DNA of 57,576 nt from Segetibacter sp. (GCA_028288505.1 JAQBNN010000020.1:1-57576); one strand, 5' to 3'. Positions 18,245 to 27,962 are shown, counted from the stretch's first letter. Notes: generated by a model from the sequence alone, not told the origin. Made by a program: numbers and translations.

Positions 18245-18676
18245 ATGAAAAAATTAATTCTTACAATTTGTGTAGCTCTTATTGGCTTTAGTGCAGCAAA
18301 CGCACAAGACGGCCAAGTACAAGGCCAACGCCAGGGTAATAGCCGCGGCAGTGAAATGCGTGAGCAAATGAAAAAAGCTTTTAAAGAAGAACTTAAGTTT
18401 ACAGATGTTCAGATAGACACTGTTTTATCAGTACAACAACAGTTTCAAATGAAGACGCGCCAGGTAAGAATGGATGCTAATTTAGGTGAAGACCAAAAAA
18501 CTGCACAGTTAAAAACTTTAGGTGACGAGAGAAAAGAAAAATTAAAAACCGTTTTAAACGATGAGCAAATAACTAAGCTTGACGCTTATTATGAAACCAT
18601 GAGAAAAAATCGTTCACAAGGTGGTAACAGGCAAAGCGGCGGAAACGGTAATGGTGGGACTACCCAGCAGAATTAA
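18245..18676 (+). CDS. Spy/LTXXQ-like periplasmic protein
   Basis: A 143-residue secreted protein: signal peptide of about 20 residues ending 'SAANAQ', then a helical, Lys/Gln-rich domain with 'LKFTDVQIDTVLSVQQQF' and 'LNDEQITKLDAYYETMR', and a Gly/Asn/Gln-rich tail. The paired 'L-T/D-x-x-Q' helices resemble periplasmic chaperones such as Spy and CpxP. A role in envelope protein stress or metal tolerance is inferred only. It is bracketed by an inverted pair of rep24 copies and has its own terminator. Confidence 0.7.
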   Translation: MKKLILTICVALIGFSAANAQDGQVQGQRQGNSRGSEMREQMKKAFKEELKFTDVQIDTVLSVQQQFQMKTRQVRMDANLGEDQKTAQLKTLGDERKEKLKTVLNDEQITKLDAYYETMRKNRSQGGNRQSGGNGNGGTTQQN

Positions 18677-18693
18677 TTTCAGCTTTTATAAAA

Positions 18694-18725
18694 TAAAAAA
18701 AGAGGCCCACAAGTCTCTTTTTTTT
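18694..18725 (+). terminator. intrinsic terminator of the Spy-like gene
   Basis: AAAAAAGAG, ten-base loop, CTCTTTTTTTT. It is A/T-rich on both arms and so may act from both sides. Confidence 0.6.
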
Positions 18726-18818
18726 GTACTTATAATACTTGCAAAAAAAATCATTTTATGCCCAAAAGGAAAAGGAAGCTCATCGGCCTCCTTTTGTATG
18801 TTGAGTATTGGATAAAAA

Positions 18819-18842
18819 GTACAAGAGTGCGACGCAAGGGCT
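18819..18842 (-). repeat. rep24 copy, type B, 3' of accC
   Basis: Type B 24-mer with a degraded CATCG end, 40 bp downstream of the accC stop in sense orientation. Flanked by ATAAAA on one side and CTTAATAG on the other, both conserved in other copies. Confidence 0.8.
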
Positions 18843-18881
18843 GCTTAATAGATATTCGTACGCCGGCGGCAAAAAAAAATC

Positions 18882-20219
18882 TTATTGCATCTTAAACCCT
18901 TCCAAAAACTTAGTAGTGAAGTTTCCACTACGAAAATCGGGGTGCTGCATTAGTTGCAAGTGGAAGGGAATAGTTGTTTTGATTCCTTCAATAATATACT
19001 CGCTAAGGGCGCGATACATTGTATTAATTGCCTCCTCACGGGTTTGTGCAGTGGTTATTAATTTGCCAATCATACTATCATAATACGGCGGGATAACATA
19101 GCCTGAATATACGTGACTGTCTATCCTAACGCCATGTCCGCCGGGTTGGTGCAGCGTGGTGATCTTTCCGGGACTAGGACGAAAATCGTTGTAAGGGTCT
19201 TCAGCATTAATTCGGCACTCAATTGCATGCATTTGTGGCTCGTAACTACGGCCACTTATGCGTTCGCCCATGGCTATTTTTATTTGCTCTTTTATCAGGT
19301 CAAAATTTATTACTTCTTCCGTTACACAATGTTCAACTTGTATACGGGTGTTCATTTCCATGAAGTAGAAGTTGCGGTGTTTATCCACCAGGAATTCGAT
19401 GGTTCCTACGCTTTCATAATTGATGGCAGATGCTGCTTTGATTGCTGCCTCACCCATTCTCTCACGAAGTTCGGGCGTCATAAAGGGTGAAGGACTTTCT
19501 TCCACCAACTTCTGGTGACGGCGTTGTATAGAGCAATCTCTTTCGCTAAGATGGCAAACATTGCCGTAACGATCACCAGCCACCTGAATCTCGATGTGGC
19601 GTGGCTCTTCAACAAACTTTTCCAGGTATACGCCGTCATTTTTAAACGATGCGCCGGCTTCGGTACGTGCAGTCGTATATGCTTTTTCTAATTCACTTTC
19701 TTCGTACACCACGCGCATACCTTTACCACCCCCGCCGGCAGTAGCTTTAAGAATTACAGGATAGCCTACTTCTTTCGCAACCTTTCTTGCTTGCTCAACG
19801 CTTTCCAATAAACCTTCGCCGCCCGGTACTACAGGAACACCTGCTTTAATCATGGTATCTTTTGCAGTTATCTTATCTCCCATCTTGTTAATCATGTCGG
19901 GAGTGGGTCCGATAAACTTGATGTTATGATCCTGGCAAATCTGAGAGAACTTAGCATTTTCTGCTAAAAATCCATAACCGGGATGTATAGCATCGGCATT
20001 GGTAATTTCGGCCGCTGCCATTATGTGAGGTATATTTAAATAAGAATCGGCGCTTGCCGGTTTACCTATGCAAACTGCCTCGTCAGCAAATTTTACATGT
20101 AGGCTATCTTTATCAGCCGTTGAATAAACAGCCACCGTTTTAATACCCATTTCCCGGCAGGTTCTTATAACACGAAGGGCGATCTCACCACGGTTAGCAA
20201 TCAATATCTTTTTAAACAT
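18882..20219 (-). CDS. accC: acetyl-CoA carboxylase biotin carboxylase subunit AccC
   Basis: A 445-residue biotin carboxylase. It carboxylates the biotin on AccB using ATP and bicarbonate, the first half of malonyl-CoA synthesis. The N-terminus '[19 protein letters not shown]', the ATP-grasp loop '[14 protein letters not shown]' and '[14 protein letters not shown]' are diagnostic. The length is that of the free subunit, not a fused carboxylase. accB lies 178 bp upstream in the same direction, so they likely form one operon with a repeat between them. Confidence 0.96.
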   Translation of the reverse strand: MFKKILIANRGEIALRVIRTCREMGIKTVAVYSTADKDSLHVKFADEAVCIGKPASADSYLNIPHIMAAAEITNADAIHPGYGFLAENAKFSQICQDHNIKFIGPTPDMINKMGDKITAKDTMIKAGVPVVPGGEGLLESVEQARKVAKEVGYPVILKATAGGGGKGMRVVYEESELEKAYTTARTEAGASFKNDGVYLEKFVEEPRHIEIQVAGDRYGNVCHLSERDCSIQRRHQKLVEESPSPFMTPELRERMGEAAIKAASAINYESVGTIEFLVDKHRNFYFMEMNTRIQVEHCVTEEVINFDLIKEQIKIAMGERISGRSYEPQMHAIECRINAEDPYNDFRPSPGKITTLHQPGGHGVRIDSHVYSGYVIPPYYDSMIGKLITTAQTREEAINTMYRALSEYIIEGIKTTIPFHLQLMQHPDFRSGNFTTKFLEGFKMQ

Positions 20220-20240
20220 AATTTTAATTAGCTAATTAAG

Positions 20241-20390
20241 CCAATGTGCCGATGTGCTAATGCACACCGCGAAGGCTGATTATATAATATGAGCAATTAT
20301 CAGGAACAAGTAAAACTTTTGCTTTTAATGAGACAGCTAGTGACTTCTTACAATCATCACCATTAGCACATTAGCCCATTTTCAAATTAC
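20241..20390. repeat. inverted repeat between accB and accC
   Basis: AATGTGCCGATGTGCTAATG at 20243-20262 pairs with CATTAGCACATTAGCCCATT at 20361-20380, three mismatches. It occupies the accB-accC gap and may form a long hairpin in the mRNA. It belongs to a different family from rep24. Confidence 0.75.
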
Positions 20391-20397
20391 CACTTTA

Positions 20398-20886
20398 TCA
20401 TGGTTCTACTAAAAACAAAGGCTGGTCGTATTCCACGGGGCTTGCATCTTCAACCAACACTTTTACAATCGTTCCTTTTATTTCACTTTCAATTTCGTTA
20501 AAAAGCTTCATTGCTTCAATAATACAAACTGTTTTACCAACAGAAACTTCGTCACCAACACTAACGAAGGCAGGTTTATCTGGGCCAGAACTTCGGTAAA
20601 AAGTACCAATCATAGGGCTCTTAATTGTTATTAGATTGTCTGCTTCTTTAGTAGCAGCAGGTGGAGTTGAACTGGAGCCACCGGCGTTGGAAGCAGCAGG
20701 AAGTTGTTGATGTTGCGGAGACGGTAGGTACTGCGGGGCTGGTGAAGCAACTTGAGCAGCATAAACAGGAGGCGCATCTTCTTTCTGACGAATGGTAATT
20801 TTAAAATCTCCTTCCTCAATGCTTAGTTCGCCAATGTTGCTTCGGTTAACAATCTTAAGTAGTTCCTGTATTTGTTTAAAGTCCAT
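20398..20886 (-). CDS. accB: acetyl-CoA carboxylase biotin carboxyl carrier protein AccB
   Basis: A 162-residue carrier. An N-terminal helical region is followed by an Ala/Pro/Ser/Gln-rich linker (residues 37-80) and a C-terminal biotinyl domain with 'IIEAMKLFNEI', Lys127 being the biotinylated lysine. It carries carboxybiotin between AccC and the carboxyltransferase. It is the first gene of the accB-accC pair. A TACTTTG box on the minus strand at 20942-20948 lies about 55 bp upstream and may be part of the promoter. Confidence 0.95.
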   Translation of the reverse strand: MDFKQIQELLKIVNRSNIGELSIEEGDFKITIRQKEDAPPVYAAQVASPAPQYLPSPQHQQLPAASNAGGSSSTPPAATKEADNLITIKSPMIGTFYRSSGPDKPAFVSVGDEVSVGKTVCIIEAMKLFNEIESEIKGTIVKVLVEDASPVEYDQPLFLVEP

Positions 20887-21149
20887 AAAATCAGTTTATA
20901 GGTTTTTACGAAAAGGAGCAATTTTTATTAGAAATGCGGGGCAAAGTAGCCATTTTTAATAAGAAAAGGAGGGTTTTTGATGAAAATGTATCTGGTTCAA
21001 ATTTTCCCACATCACTATTTTTTTAAAAAAAAACAGTTCACCATCCTGTAATAGTGCTTCAATAACCATTCCTTTACGCCTATTAAAACGCTTCCCTTCT
21101 TAAAGGATTTAGGAAAAATTGGTAGCTCGCTTTTCCATGTCTACTCAGC

Positions 21150-21173
21150 CTCCGTTGCGTCGCACTCTTGTAC
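21150..21173 (+). repeat. rep24 copy, type B, upstream of murF
   Basis: Type B 24-mer with first bases CTCC instead of CATC. It is an exception to the usual 3' position: it lies between divergent genes, 90 bp before the murF start. Confidence 0.75.
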
Positions 21174-21216
21174 CTTCAGCTTAAGGGCAGCACCTCGTTT
21201 TAGGCCATCCTCCAAA

Positions 21217-21243
21217 TTGTCTTACTATATACCCTTAATTTTG
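21217..21243 (+). promoter_or_regulatory. candidate murF promoter
   Basis: TTG at 21217 and TAATTTTG at 21236-21243 (TAnnTTTG). The 16-bp spacing is shorter than the usual 19-21. It would place the start of transcription close to the TTG start codon at 21263. Confidence 0.3.
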
Positions 21244-21262
21244 GCAACTTAATTCATATACC

Positions 21263-22543
21263 TTGAGCACTCCACAACTGTACGAGATCTTTTTACAATA
21301 TCCTCACGTACAAACCGACACTCGTAAACTAAAACCTAACGACCTTTATTTCGCTTTACCTGGCCCTAACTTTAATGGTAATGAGTTCGCTTTAAAAGCA
21401 CTGGAAGCAGGTGCTTCATACGCTGTGGTAGATGAAGATGTTGAACCAGGAAACAAAAAAATTATACTTGTCGATGATGTGCTAACTACTTTGCAGCAAC
21501 TGGCAAAATACCATCGAGAGAAATTCAGTATACCTTTCATTGCCATTACGGGAAGCAATGGCAAAACAACAACTAAGGAATTAATAAGTGCAGTTCTCGC
21601 TACACAATTTAAAACCTACACAACCGAGGGCAATCTTAATAATCATATCGGCATCCCCATTACTATATTAAGGGTGCAAAAAGATGCAGAAATTGCGGTG
21701 ATAGAAATGGGTGCAAATCACCAGAAAGAAATTGAAAGCTATTGCACATACACAAAGCCAACACACGGCATAATTACAAACTGTGGTAAAGCTCACCTCG
21801 AAGGATTTGGTGGAATTGAAGGTGTAAGAAAAGGCAAGGGAGAATTGTTTGACTACCTGAAAGCGAATAACGGAAGCGCATTTATTTATAACGAGGCCAC
21901 GTACCTGAAGGAAATGAGTAAAGGCATCCCCAACATAATCACTTATGGAACAACCGAAGGCTTTGTTACAGGCAAAGCTTTAGCTACAGATACCTTCCTT
22001 CAAGTAGAATTATCAAATGCAGGTGAGTCAATAGTTATTGAAACTCAATTGGTAGGCGATTACAATCTCCCCAATGTTTTATGCGCCGCCGCGGTGGGTA
22101 AACACTTTTGTGTTCCTACAGAAAAAATCAAACAATCGCTTGAAGAGTACTCCCCAAGTAACAGTAGGAGTCAAATGGTAAAGAAGGGTTCTAATCATAT
22201 CATCCTCGATGCATACAACGCTAACCCATCAAGTATGAAAGTGGCTATTGAGAATATGGTTAAAATAGATGCAGGCAAAAAAGTACTTATGCTAGGCGCA
22301 ATGATGGAATTAGGCGAAGAAAGCCTGGAGGAGCACCAGCAAATTCTGGAATTAATAAAAACGCACGAGTGGCATAAAGTAACTTTGGTAGGCGGAGATT
22401 ACGGAAAACTGCAGCACAATTTCCTTTACTTTAATAGCTCAACAGAAGCAGGCAAATGGTTTAAAAACGAAGCATTTGAAGATGCCTACATCTTAATTAA
22501 GGGTAGCCGAAGCATGCAAATGGAAAAGATTCTGGAAGCGTAA
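21263..22543 (+). CDS. murF: UDP-N-acetylmuramoyl-tripeptide--D-alanyl-D-alanine ligase MurF
   Basis: A 426-residue Mur ligase that adds D-Ala-D-Ala to the UDP-MurNAc-tripeptide, the last cytoplasmic peptidoglycan step. The N-terminal 'TDTRKLKPNDLYFALPG' (residues 18-34) is the MurF substrate domain, and 'GSNGKTTT' (97-104) is the ATP loop. 'EGNLNNHIGIP' and 'EMGANHQKEI' are also typical. The start is TTG at 21263, preserving the whole N-terminal domain. It stands outside any dcw cluster; thioredoxin and a DUF983 gene follow on the same strand. Confidence 0.95.
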   Translation: MSTPQLYEIFLQYPHVQTDTRKLKPNDLYFALPGPNFNGNEFALKALEAGASYAVVDEDVEPGNKKIILVDDVLTTLQQLAKYHREKFSIPFIAITGSNGKTTTKELISAVLATQFKTYTTEGNLNNHIGIPITILRVQKDAEIAVIEMGANHQKEIESYCTYTKPTHGIITNCGKAHLEGFGGIEGVRKGKGELFDYLKANNGSAFIYNEATYLKEMSKGIPNIITYGTTEGFVTGKALATDTFLQVELSNAGESIVIETQLVGDYNLPNVLCAAAVGKHFCVPTEKIKQSLEEYSPSNSRSQMVKKGSNHIILDAYNANPSSMKVAIENMVKIDAGKKVLMLGAMMELGEESLEEHQQILELIKTHEWHKVTLVGGDYGKLQHNFLYFNSSTEAGKWFKNEAFEDAYILIKGSRSMQMEKILEA

Positions 22544-22617
22544 GTCAAGTATCGTAAAAGTGTATACAGGTACAGGAATTGTAGGTATTGCTGTTGTGCA
22601 GTTTAAATTACAAAGCT

Positions 22618-22938
22618 ATGAACACGTCAGCAAAAGAAACTTTTGGCGATATTATAAAAGGTGACAAACCCGTATTAGTAGACTTTTTTGCAGAATGGTG
22701 CGGCCCTTGCAAAATGATGAAACCAATATTAGAAGAGTTGCGCAGCCTCATGGGCGATAAAGTAAGAATTTTAAAAATCGACATCGACAAGAACCCACAA
22801 GTAGCGAGCTCATTAAATATATCAGGCGTGCCCACATTAATGTTGTATAAAAAAGGAGAAGTGCTTTGGAGGCAATCAGGAGTTGTTCCTGCAAAACAGT
22901 TGCAATCAATAATAACGAGCAAGGCTATAAGTGCGTAG
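22618..22938 (+). CDS. thioredoxin
   Basis: A 106-residue thioredoxin with the classic '[13 protein letters not shown]' active site (Cys28, Cys31) and cis-Pro in 'SGVPTLML'. It is cytoplasmic, with no signal peptide. I choose the ATG at 22618; a TTG at 22588 would add ten residues without similarity. It could serve the APS reductase or methionine enzymes further along, but nothing here links them directly. Confidence 0.93.
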   Translation: MNTSAKETFGDIIKGDKPVLVDFFAEWCGPCKMMKPILEELRSLMGDKVRILKIDIDKNPQVASSLNISGVPTLMLYKKGEVLWRQSGVVPAKQLQSIITSKAISA

Positions 22939-23025
22939 TTCTAAGTCTTTTACCAATACGCCACCTATAACTTACAACCTACCACTCCCTCATTAATAGT
23001 TACCTTCACCCCTCAATCTAATGAA

Positions 23026-23481
23026 ATGAGCAATAGCAGCAGAAACCCTATGTATTTATGGACCGTTTGTACCAATCGTTGTCCCCGCTGCCGTGAAGGA
23101 AAGATCTTTCAAACAGACAATGCGTACGATTTAAAGAACAATCTTAAGATGCATGAAAAATGCCCTGTTTGCGGCCAGCCAACAGAAATTGAGGTAGGTT
23201 TTTACTATGGAACCAGCTATGTTAGCTATGCACTTACCGTTGCTTACAGCGTCGCTACGTTCGTTGCCTGGTGGGTATTGTTAGGCTTTTCATTATACGA
23301 TAACAGTATCTTTTATTGGTTGGCTTTTAACGCCGTAACCTTAATACTATTACAACCCTATTTTATGCGCCTTTCACGAACGTTGTGGCTGAGTTGGTTC
23401 GTAAAATACGATCCAGATTGGAAAGAGCACGAAGCAGAAGAATATGAAAGAGTAGTGAAAGAGCAGATGAATAATTGGTAA
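23026..23481 (+). CDS. DUF983 family membrane protein
   Basis: A 151-residue protein with two Cys-X2-Cys pairs near the N-terminus ('CPRC' at about 18 and 'CPVC' at about 46), a possible zinc ribbon, then two hydrophobic segments (about residues 64-88 and 94-118). This matches DUF983, whose function is unknown. A charged C-terminus ends in '...KEQMNNW'. It is followed by its own terminator. Confidence 0.88.
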   Translation: MSNSSRNPMYLWTVCTNRCPRCREGKIFQTDNAYDLKNNLKMHEKCPVCGQPTEIEVGFYYGTSYVSYALTVAYSVATFVAWWVLLGFSLYDNSIFYWLAFNAVTLILLQPYFMRLSRTLWLSWFVKYDPDWKEHEAEEYERVVKEQMNNW

Positions 23482-23484
23482 ATA

Positions 23485-23516
23485 AAGAGGGTTGTTATCG
23501 CAACCTCTTTTGTTTT
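23485..23516 (+). terminator. intrinsic terminator of the DUF983 gene
   Basis: AAAGAGGGTTG, short loop, CAACCTCTTTTGTTTT; stem with one bulge, immediately after the stop. Confidence 0.75.
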
Positions 23517-23558
23517 AATGAAATAAAATTTGGTACCAGCTTTACCCCTCCGATTGTT

Positions 23559-23582
23559 CATCGTTGCGTCGCAATCCGTTCA
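23559..23582 (+). repeat. rep24 copy, type B, 3' half degenerate
   Basis: The first 15 bases match type B exactly and the CTTGTAC end is lost. It lies 78 bp after the DUF983 stop, past the terminator, in sense orientation. Confidence 0.65.
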
Positions 23583-23938
23583 TCGGCAGTGCAGAGATTG
23601 AACTAAGGGTTCTTGATGTCACATAGCACTCGAAAACGTATCGTATTTGATTTTACTGAAAACGTGATCTTTAAGATGAGAAACGTGACAACAAAATCTA
23701 TAGGCAAAATTGTATACTTACATTCAACTGTAGCCGAAAAAAAGCAATTTATACAATACTTTAAGTTACATCTGTTTTGACGTAATGGTACAAGTTACAT
23801 CAATGGCAAAGCACAGCAACTAGATCGACTTGTCAGCATATGCGGTGTTTAATCCATTTGAAAACCTGTTGCAGAACGACAAGTAAAACAATTGTTTTAC
23901 AATCGTAAGAAAACTCTATATATAGCAAAACATAATAT
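23583..23938. other. intergenic region upstream of a decayed gene
   Basis: No coding potential seen. Two direct copies of AAGTTACATC occur at about 23763 and 23803, and a perfect 18-bp palindrome GTAAAACAATTGTTTTAC at 23883-23900 may have been an operator. Confidence 0.4.
23883..23900. promoter_or_regulatory. perfect 18-bp palindrome, possible operator
   Basis: GTAAAACAATTGTTTTAC reads the same on both strands. It lies 38 bp before the start of the decayed lipoprotein gene, where a regulator site would be expected. Confidence 0.35.
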
Positions 23939-25311
23939 ATGAAGTTGACCCTTACCCGATTTTTCATCGTTTTCGCAATGATTTCCTTCGGTATTATTTC
24001 CTGCCATAAAGGTATCTAAACAAAGCCGGAAGAAAACCCTCTTTCTGTTATAGAAAACAATGAACGGAAAGCACTTATAGTTGAGGTGAAAGATCTTTTA
24101 AAAGAAACGTACAAAAATGCAAATGCACTTAAAGAAGTAAGTGCAGCAATACGTACAAAGTATTACTGGAACGACCAAGTGCTTTTAAGAGATTTAATGG
24201 CGCCGGATCAAAGTCCCTTATAAGCTACCAGGTATGACACGAATTATTAAGGGTTCGTTTAAAGCACTTTTTCTTCTCTTTTAAACAGTGAAAGATATCC
24301 TCAAGCTACAAAGTATGTAGCCTCTTTAAAATACGTTGCTAGTATTAGTTCACCAACTAATCATACTACTGCAAGCCACTCCACCTACGAAGGGGCGGAA
24401 GGTGAAGCTGATGATTTAGCTATTTATTTTCCGTATTCGGAAAATTTTATAGATGACCAAGAATCACCAACGCTTGTTGCGGCCACGATAGATGCCAATA
24501 GTGTACCAGGCGAAGAACCTTTTTCTTGTGCAACTGCTGGAACATGTTATACAGCTGTAGTTGTAGACGATGATTATGCGCAAATACAACCTGTACATAT
24601 TTTGCAACCTGTAGATGCAGAAGATTTAGGTATTTACACTCCGCCACCTCCTCCTCCACCACCTGTACCAACGGGAGCAGCAGTAGATACTATTGTTATA
24701 GTTGGAGCTGGTTTGCAAGATACAGTTAGGCAGGTTTATATTGGAAAAGCGATACTAAGAAAGAATTATGACGCACTAATTAGTTTTACTGGTAATGGCG
24801 GGGGATCTGAAATTGTTTTTTGCCGTGCTTCTGGTTACCTGCAAATGGATAGTGATGACCAGGTCAATCAAAATCAAAACTTTGATAGAGTAGCAGTTAA
24901 ATTTACACGTTTTGATGTTGATGGGGTTTTCACATTTTCTCCGTGGGGAATGGTTTTCAATAATCCATGGTGGAAAAAGGTTAATTCGGAGTGGGACAAC
25001 AATTGGAAGCCTCAGAACTATGAACAAGTTTTTGCTGTTTATGAAGAAGATAATCGCAGTGAAATAACTACAAGTGGCACAATTAGTACCACATTAGATA
25101 GCTTGGGCATATCTGTCAGCGGTACTTTAAACTGGACTTTAAAAGAAAATCACAGGATAACTGGCTAGTTCAAAGAAAATTATCTGATAGTGGGTATTTA
25201 GCGCACACGTTATCCCCGGCTATTTGTAAAACACAAGACGGCTATCCAGTCTGGGACTGCGGTGCCGATATTAGTTATACTATGCCTTTAAGAGTTACAA
25301 TCTTTCGCTAA
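23939..25311 (+). pseudogene. decayed lipoprotein gene
   Basis: Starts with an ATG and a lipoprotein signal (lipobox 'GIISC'), then hits an in-frame TAA at 24017-24019. Coding-like sequence continues in the same frame to 24220, shifts frame near 24215, returns to the first frame near 24278, and shifts again near 25155 before a stop at 25309. One long intact piece (about 24281-25168) has a run of eight prolines near 24640 and a C-terminal domain rich in aromatic residues. At least one nonsense and three frameshift changes separate it from an intact gene. Family unknown. The stop overlaps the ATG of the next decayed gene, so they were translationally coupled. Confidence 0.75.
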
Positions 25312-26020
25312 TGAAACCTTATCTTTTCAAATTGAGTATGCTACTCTCTATTTTAATTTGTGTACATGAAACAAATGCACAAATCAGCAGCCGGATGCGG
25401 GATAAATTAGATAGCACCGGTGCATATCGGTGGAACACTCATTTTGCAAACCATAAGCGGAGGTTACAATTACGCCTTGCTTGACGGAAACGCTACAGGG
25501 AGGAGGCTGGAAATAGAATATTCGCAAAGCTGGCATAAGCATATTGGTGCTACTGTAAACTTTTGGTATGCAGAGGGCGTTGCAAAAGAGGTTTTGGTTT
25601 GGCATGACTATGGACAGCGCATCGTTAAAGATGGCAGGAACAGTGGCTTTGGTATCGATCCCTCCATAGATTTTAGCATGCTCAAATCGAGGCAACAGGA
25701 TCTTACCCTTCAGTTGGGCCTTACAATTGGCAAGGGCGGTAATGGAAGAATGGAGAGTACACTATGAGTATTACGCTCGTCCTATCAAACTATCTGCTTA
25801 CCGGGTTGACAGACCAAAATTACTTTTAGGGTTGCATACAAAGTTAGCTTACAACAGGCGCTTCGATCGTGTAGCTGTTGGGCTAAACCTGCTTAACCTA
25901 AACTTCAACACTTTGGGTGGCAATTACTATGGAGTAAGATTGGGATATGTATTAAATAAACCCTTCTTTAAAATAAAGGACTCATTTCTAACTAGTAAAA
26001 GCAAAAAGCTTGTTTCTTAA
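25311..26020 (+). pseudogene. decayed outer-membrane beta-barrel-like gene
   Basis: An ATG at 25311 starts a signal peptide ending 'ETNAQ'. The frame then changes near 25415 and again near 25735; the three frames joined give about 230 residues with alternating aromatic/glycine strands ('GATVNFWYAEG', 'GLHTKLAYNRRFDRVAVGLNLL'), like a small outer-membrane barrel. It overlaps the upstream decayed gene by one base (TAATG). Both are broken in several places while surrounding genes are intact, so this is real decay rather than poor sequence quality. Confidence 0.75.
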
Positions 26021-26040
26021 TTGAAACAGGCTTTTCTTTT
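26004..26040 (+). terminator. intrinsic terminator after the decayed pair
   Basis: AAAAGCTTGTTTC, six-base loop, GAAACAGGCTTTTCTTTT. The terminator has survived although the genes have not. Confidence 0.75.
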
Positions 26041-26134
26041 CAACCATCACCTTTAGTTCGGTGCTGTTGTTTATTATTTTCACTAGGTCACTTCAAGTAT
26101 TTCGACATTACTATTGCGAAAATAATCACGTCAA

Positions 26135-26488
26135 TTAACCAACCTCATTTTCACTTAAGTTATTCCACTTATCACCCAACCGTTCATAAAAAGTTGATGT
26201 GGGGGTTTTGTTTCCTTCTGCATCTACAAAGCTTTCTTCTAAATCGGAGAAGATGTCTACAATTCTATCAATGTCTTCTGCCGGCAAATCAATAACATAA
26301 TAATTTATTGAGCTGGTTGACGAGCCATCAACGGGGAGCAGCTTTTCAATTTTATTTTCATTCAATATTCTTTAAATCTCTGCTGCAAGTTCCAGCTCTC
26401 TTTTCGCAGTAAGTTCCTTTAAAGTAACGTTTAAGGTTGTGTGATCGAGAAGGTCGCTGCCTACTGGACTTTTGTAATCTTCGTTCAT
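26135..26488 (-). pseudogene. small gene with a premature stop
   Basis: The frame starting at ATG 26488 codes 38 residues, meets TAA at 26372-26374, and continues without a shift for a further 79 residues to 26135. Both parts look coding (acidic, helical; 'DLPAEDIDRIVDIFSDLEESF'). One base change would restore a protein of about 117 residues. A TTG at 26365 could restart translation after the stop. Function unknown; no family recognised. Confidence 0.55.
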
Positions 26489-26522
26489 ACTATTATTTTT
26501 TGCCTGGCTTACTTACTTAAAA

Positions 26523-26656
26523 AACTTGGGCCGCAAAGGCACTAAGGCTCGAAGTAACGCTAAGGAAAGAATCTTTGTGACACTTTGCGCCTTAGTGTCT
26601 TTGCGGCCTGTTGTTGAATAGAACTACTAAAAGTACAAGTGTGCGACGCAAGGATG
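26523..26656. repeat. truncated rep24 unit with type B end at 26633-26656
   Basis: A 19-bp inverted repeat with one mismatch (GGCCGCAAAGGCACTAAGG at 26529, partner ending GGCC at 26608) is followed by a type B 24-mer on the minus strand. The inner inverted repeat is the same family as in units 1 and 2. The left 24-mer is missing. The 24-mer lies 37 bp after the metZ stop in sense orientation. Confidence 0.8.
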
Positions 26657-26692
26657 TTTAATAGTAATTCTAATGCTTAGTCCATAATAATC

Positions 26693-27865
26693 CTAACACT
26701 TTTCGAGTGCCTGTACAATATCATTTAGAATATCATCTTTATACTCGAGGCCTACAGAAATACGAATTAAACCGGGCGTAATACCAACCGTTAACCTTTC
26801 TACTTCGGTAAGCTTTGCATGGGTTGTACTTGCCGGGTGAGAGGCAATACTTCGGCTATCACCAAGGTTAGCAGTAAGGGTTAAAAGCTCGAGGGCATCT
26901 AAAAACTTTCGTCCACTTTCGAGGCCACCTTTCAACTCGAAACAAACAATGCCGCCACCCTGTAGCATTTGCTTTTTAGCAATCTCGTACTGCGGGTGGC
27001 TTGGCAGGGTTGGATATTTTAAAGACGTAATTGCAGGATGCCCTTCCAGCGATTCTGCAATATGTAAAGCATTACTTGAATGACGTTCCATGCGAACATC
27101 TAACGTTTCTAAGCTCTTGCTTAAAACCCATGCATTAAACGGCGACATAGAAGGGCCGGTGCTGCGGCAGAACAAATAAATCTCTTTAATTAGGTCCGGG
27201 CGACCAACCACTACACCACCTAAAGCCCTCCCCTGCCCATCAATCCACTTTGTAGCAGAGTGAACAACAAGGTCAGCACCAAACTCAATAGGGCGTTGGC
27301 CAATGGGTGTGGCAAAACAATTATCTACATTATAAATAAGGTTGTGCCTTTTCGCTACTTGGCCCACCATTTCCAGATCAATAATATCAAGGCCGGGGTT
27401 AGTGGGCGTTTCAATAAAGATCATTTTCGTGTTAGGCTTTACGGCTGCCTCCCACTCTTCTGCCGTAGCTTCAACGGGTACGTAAGTATATTCAATGCCG
27501 TACTTCGGAAGATACTTTGTAACAACGCCATGTGTACTTCCAAAAATCGCATTGCAACTAATCAAGTGGTCGCCTTGCTTCATTAAGGCCATAAAGGTGG
27601 CGAACACGGCGCTCATTCCACTTGCTGTTGCATAACCTGCCTCCGCTCCTTCCAATGCCACTACCTTGTTGGTAAACTCGCTTACATTAGGATTGCTGAA
27701 ACGACTGTAAATATTAAAATCATTTTCATCAGCAAAAGTTGCACGCATTTCTTCGGCGTCGTCGTAGCAGAAACTGCTGGTAAGAAACAACGGCGTCGAA
27801 TGTTCCATTTCGTTGGTTCTTTCTGTTTGTATGCGAACGGCCTGAGTTATTGGATGAAGCGCCAT
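26693..27865 (-). CDS. metZ: O-succinylhomoserine/O-acetylhomoserine sulfhydrylase (MetZ-like)
   Basis: A 390-residue Cys/Met-metabolism PLP enzyme (PF01053). 'YSRFSNPNV' binds phosphate, and the PLP lysine lies in 'HSATKWIDGQGR'. 'GQGRALGGVVVG' and 'SLGDSRSIASHPASTTH'-type residues match the MetZ branch. It would combine activated homoserine with sulfide to give homocysteine. It is divergent from metX, which makes O-acetylhomoserine, so acetylhomoserine is the probable substrate here. Cystathionine gamma-synthase remains an alternative. Confidence 0.88.
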   Translation of the reverse strand: MALHPITQAVRIQTERTNEMEHSTPLFLTSSFCYDDAEEMRATFADENDFNIYSRFSNPNVSEFTNKVVALEGAEAGYATASGMSAVFATFMALMKQGDHLISCNAIFGSTHGVVTKYLPKYGIEYTYVPVEATAEEWEAAVKPNTKMIFIETPTNPGLDIIDLEMVGQVAKRHNLIYNVDNCFATPIGQRPIEFGADLVVHSATKWIDGQGRALGGVVVGRPDLIKEIYLFCRSTGPSMSPFNAWVLSKSLETLDVRMERHSSNALHIAESLEGHPAITSLKYPTLPSHPQYEIAKKQMLQGGGIVCFELKGGLESGRKFLDALELLTLTANLGDSRSIASHPASTTHAKLTEVERLTVGITPGLIRISVGLEYKDDILNDIVQALEKC

Positions 27866-27908
27866 AATATTATTTAAAATGAGATTGAAAATTGTTGCCT
27901 GAAAATTA

Positions 27909-27942
27909 TTTGCAAATGTAACCCTGCCATGGTTTTACTTTG
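27909..27942 (+). promoter_or_regulatory. candidate metX promoter
   Basis: TTTG at 27909-27912 and TACTTTG at 27936-27942, 23 bp apart; the second box is one base short of TAnnTTTG. It ends 20 bp before the metX ATG. Confidence 0.35.
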
Positions 27943-27962
27943 CACCTGAATTAGATAGTGGA

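Larger units (their letters stand above)
20887..21262. other. divergent intergenic region accB/murF
   Basis: Contains promoter-like boxes for both genes (TACTTTG minus at 20942-20948; TAATTTTG plus at 21236-21243), a homopolymer-rich segment near 21018-21035, and one rep24 copy at 21150. Nothing coding is visible. Confidence 0.5.

Noticed and set aside
27866-27962. SAM riboswitch upstream of metX or metZ
   Set aside because: The divergent gap is only 97 bp, and I see no conserved riboswitch core or terminator stem.
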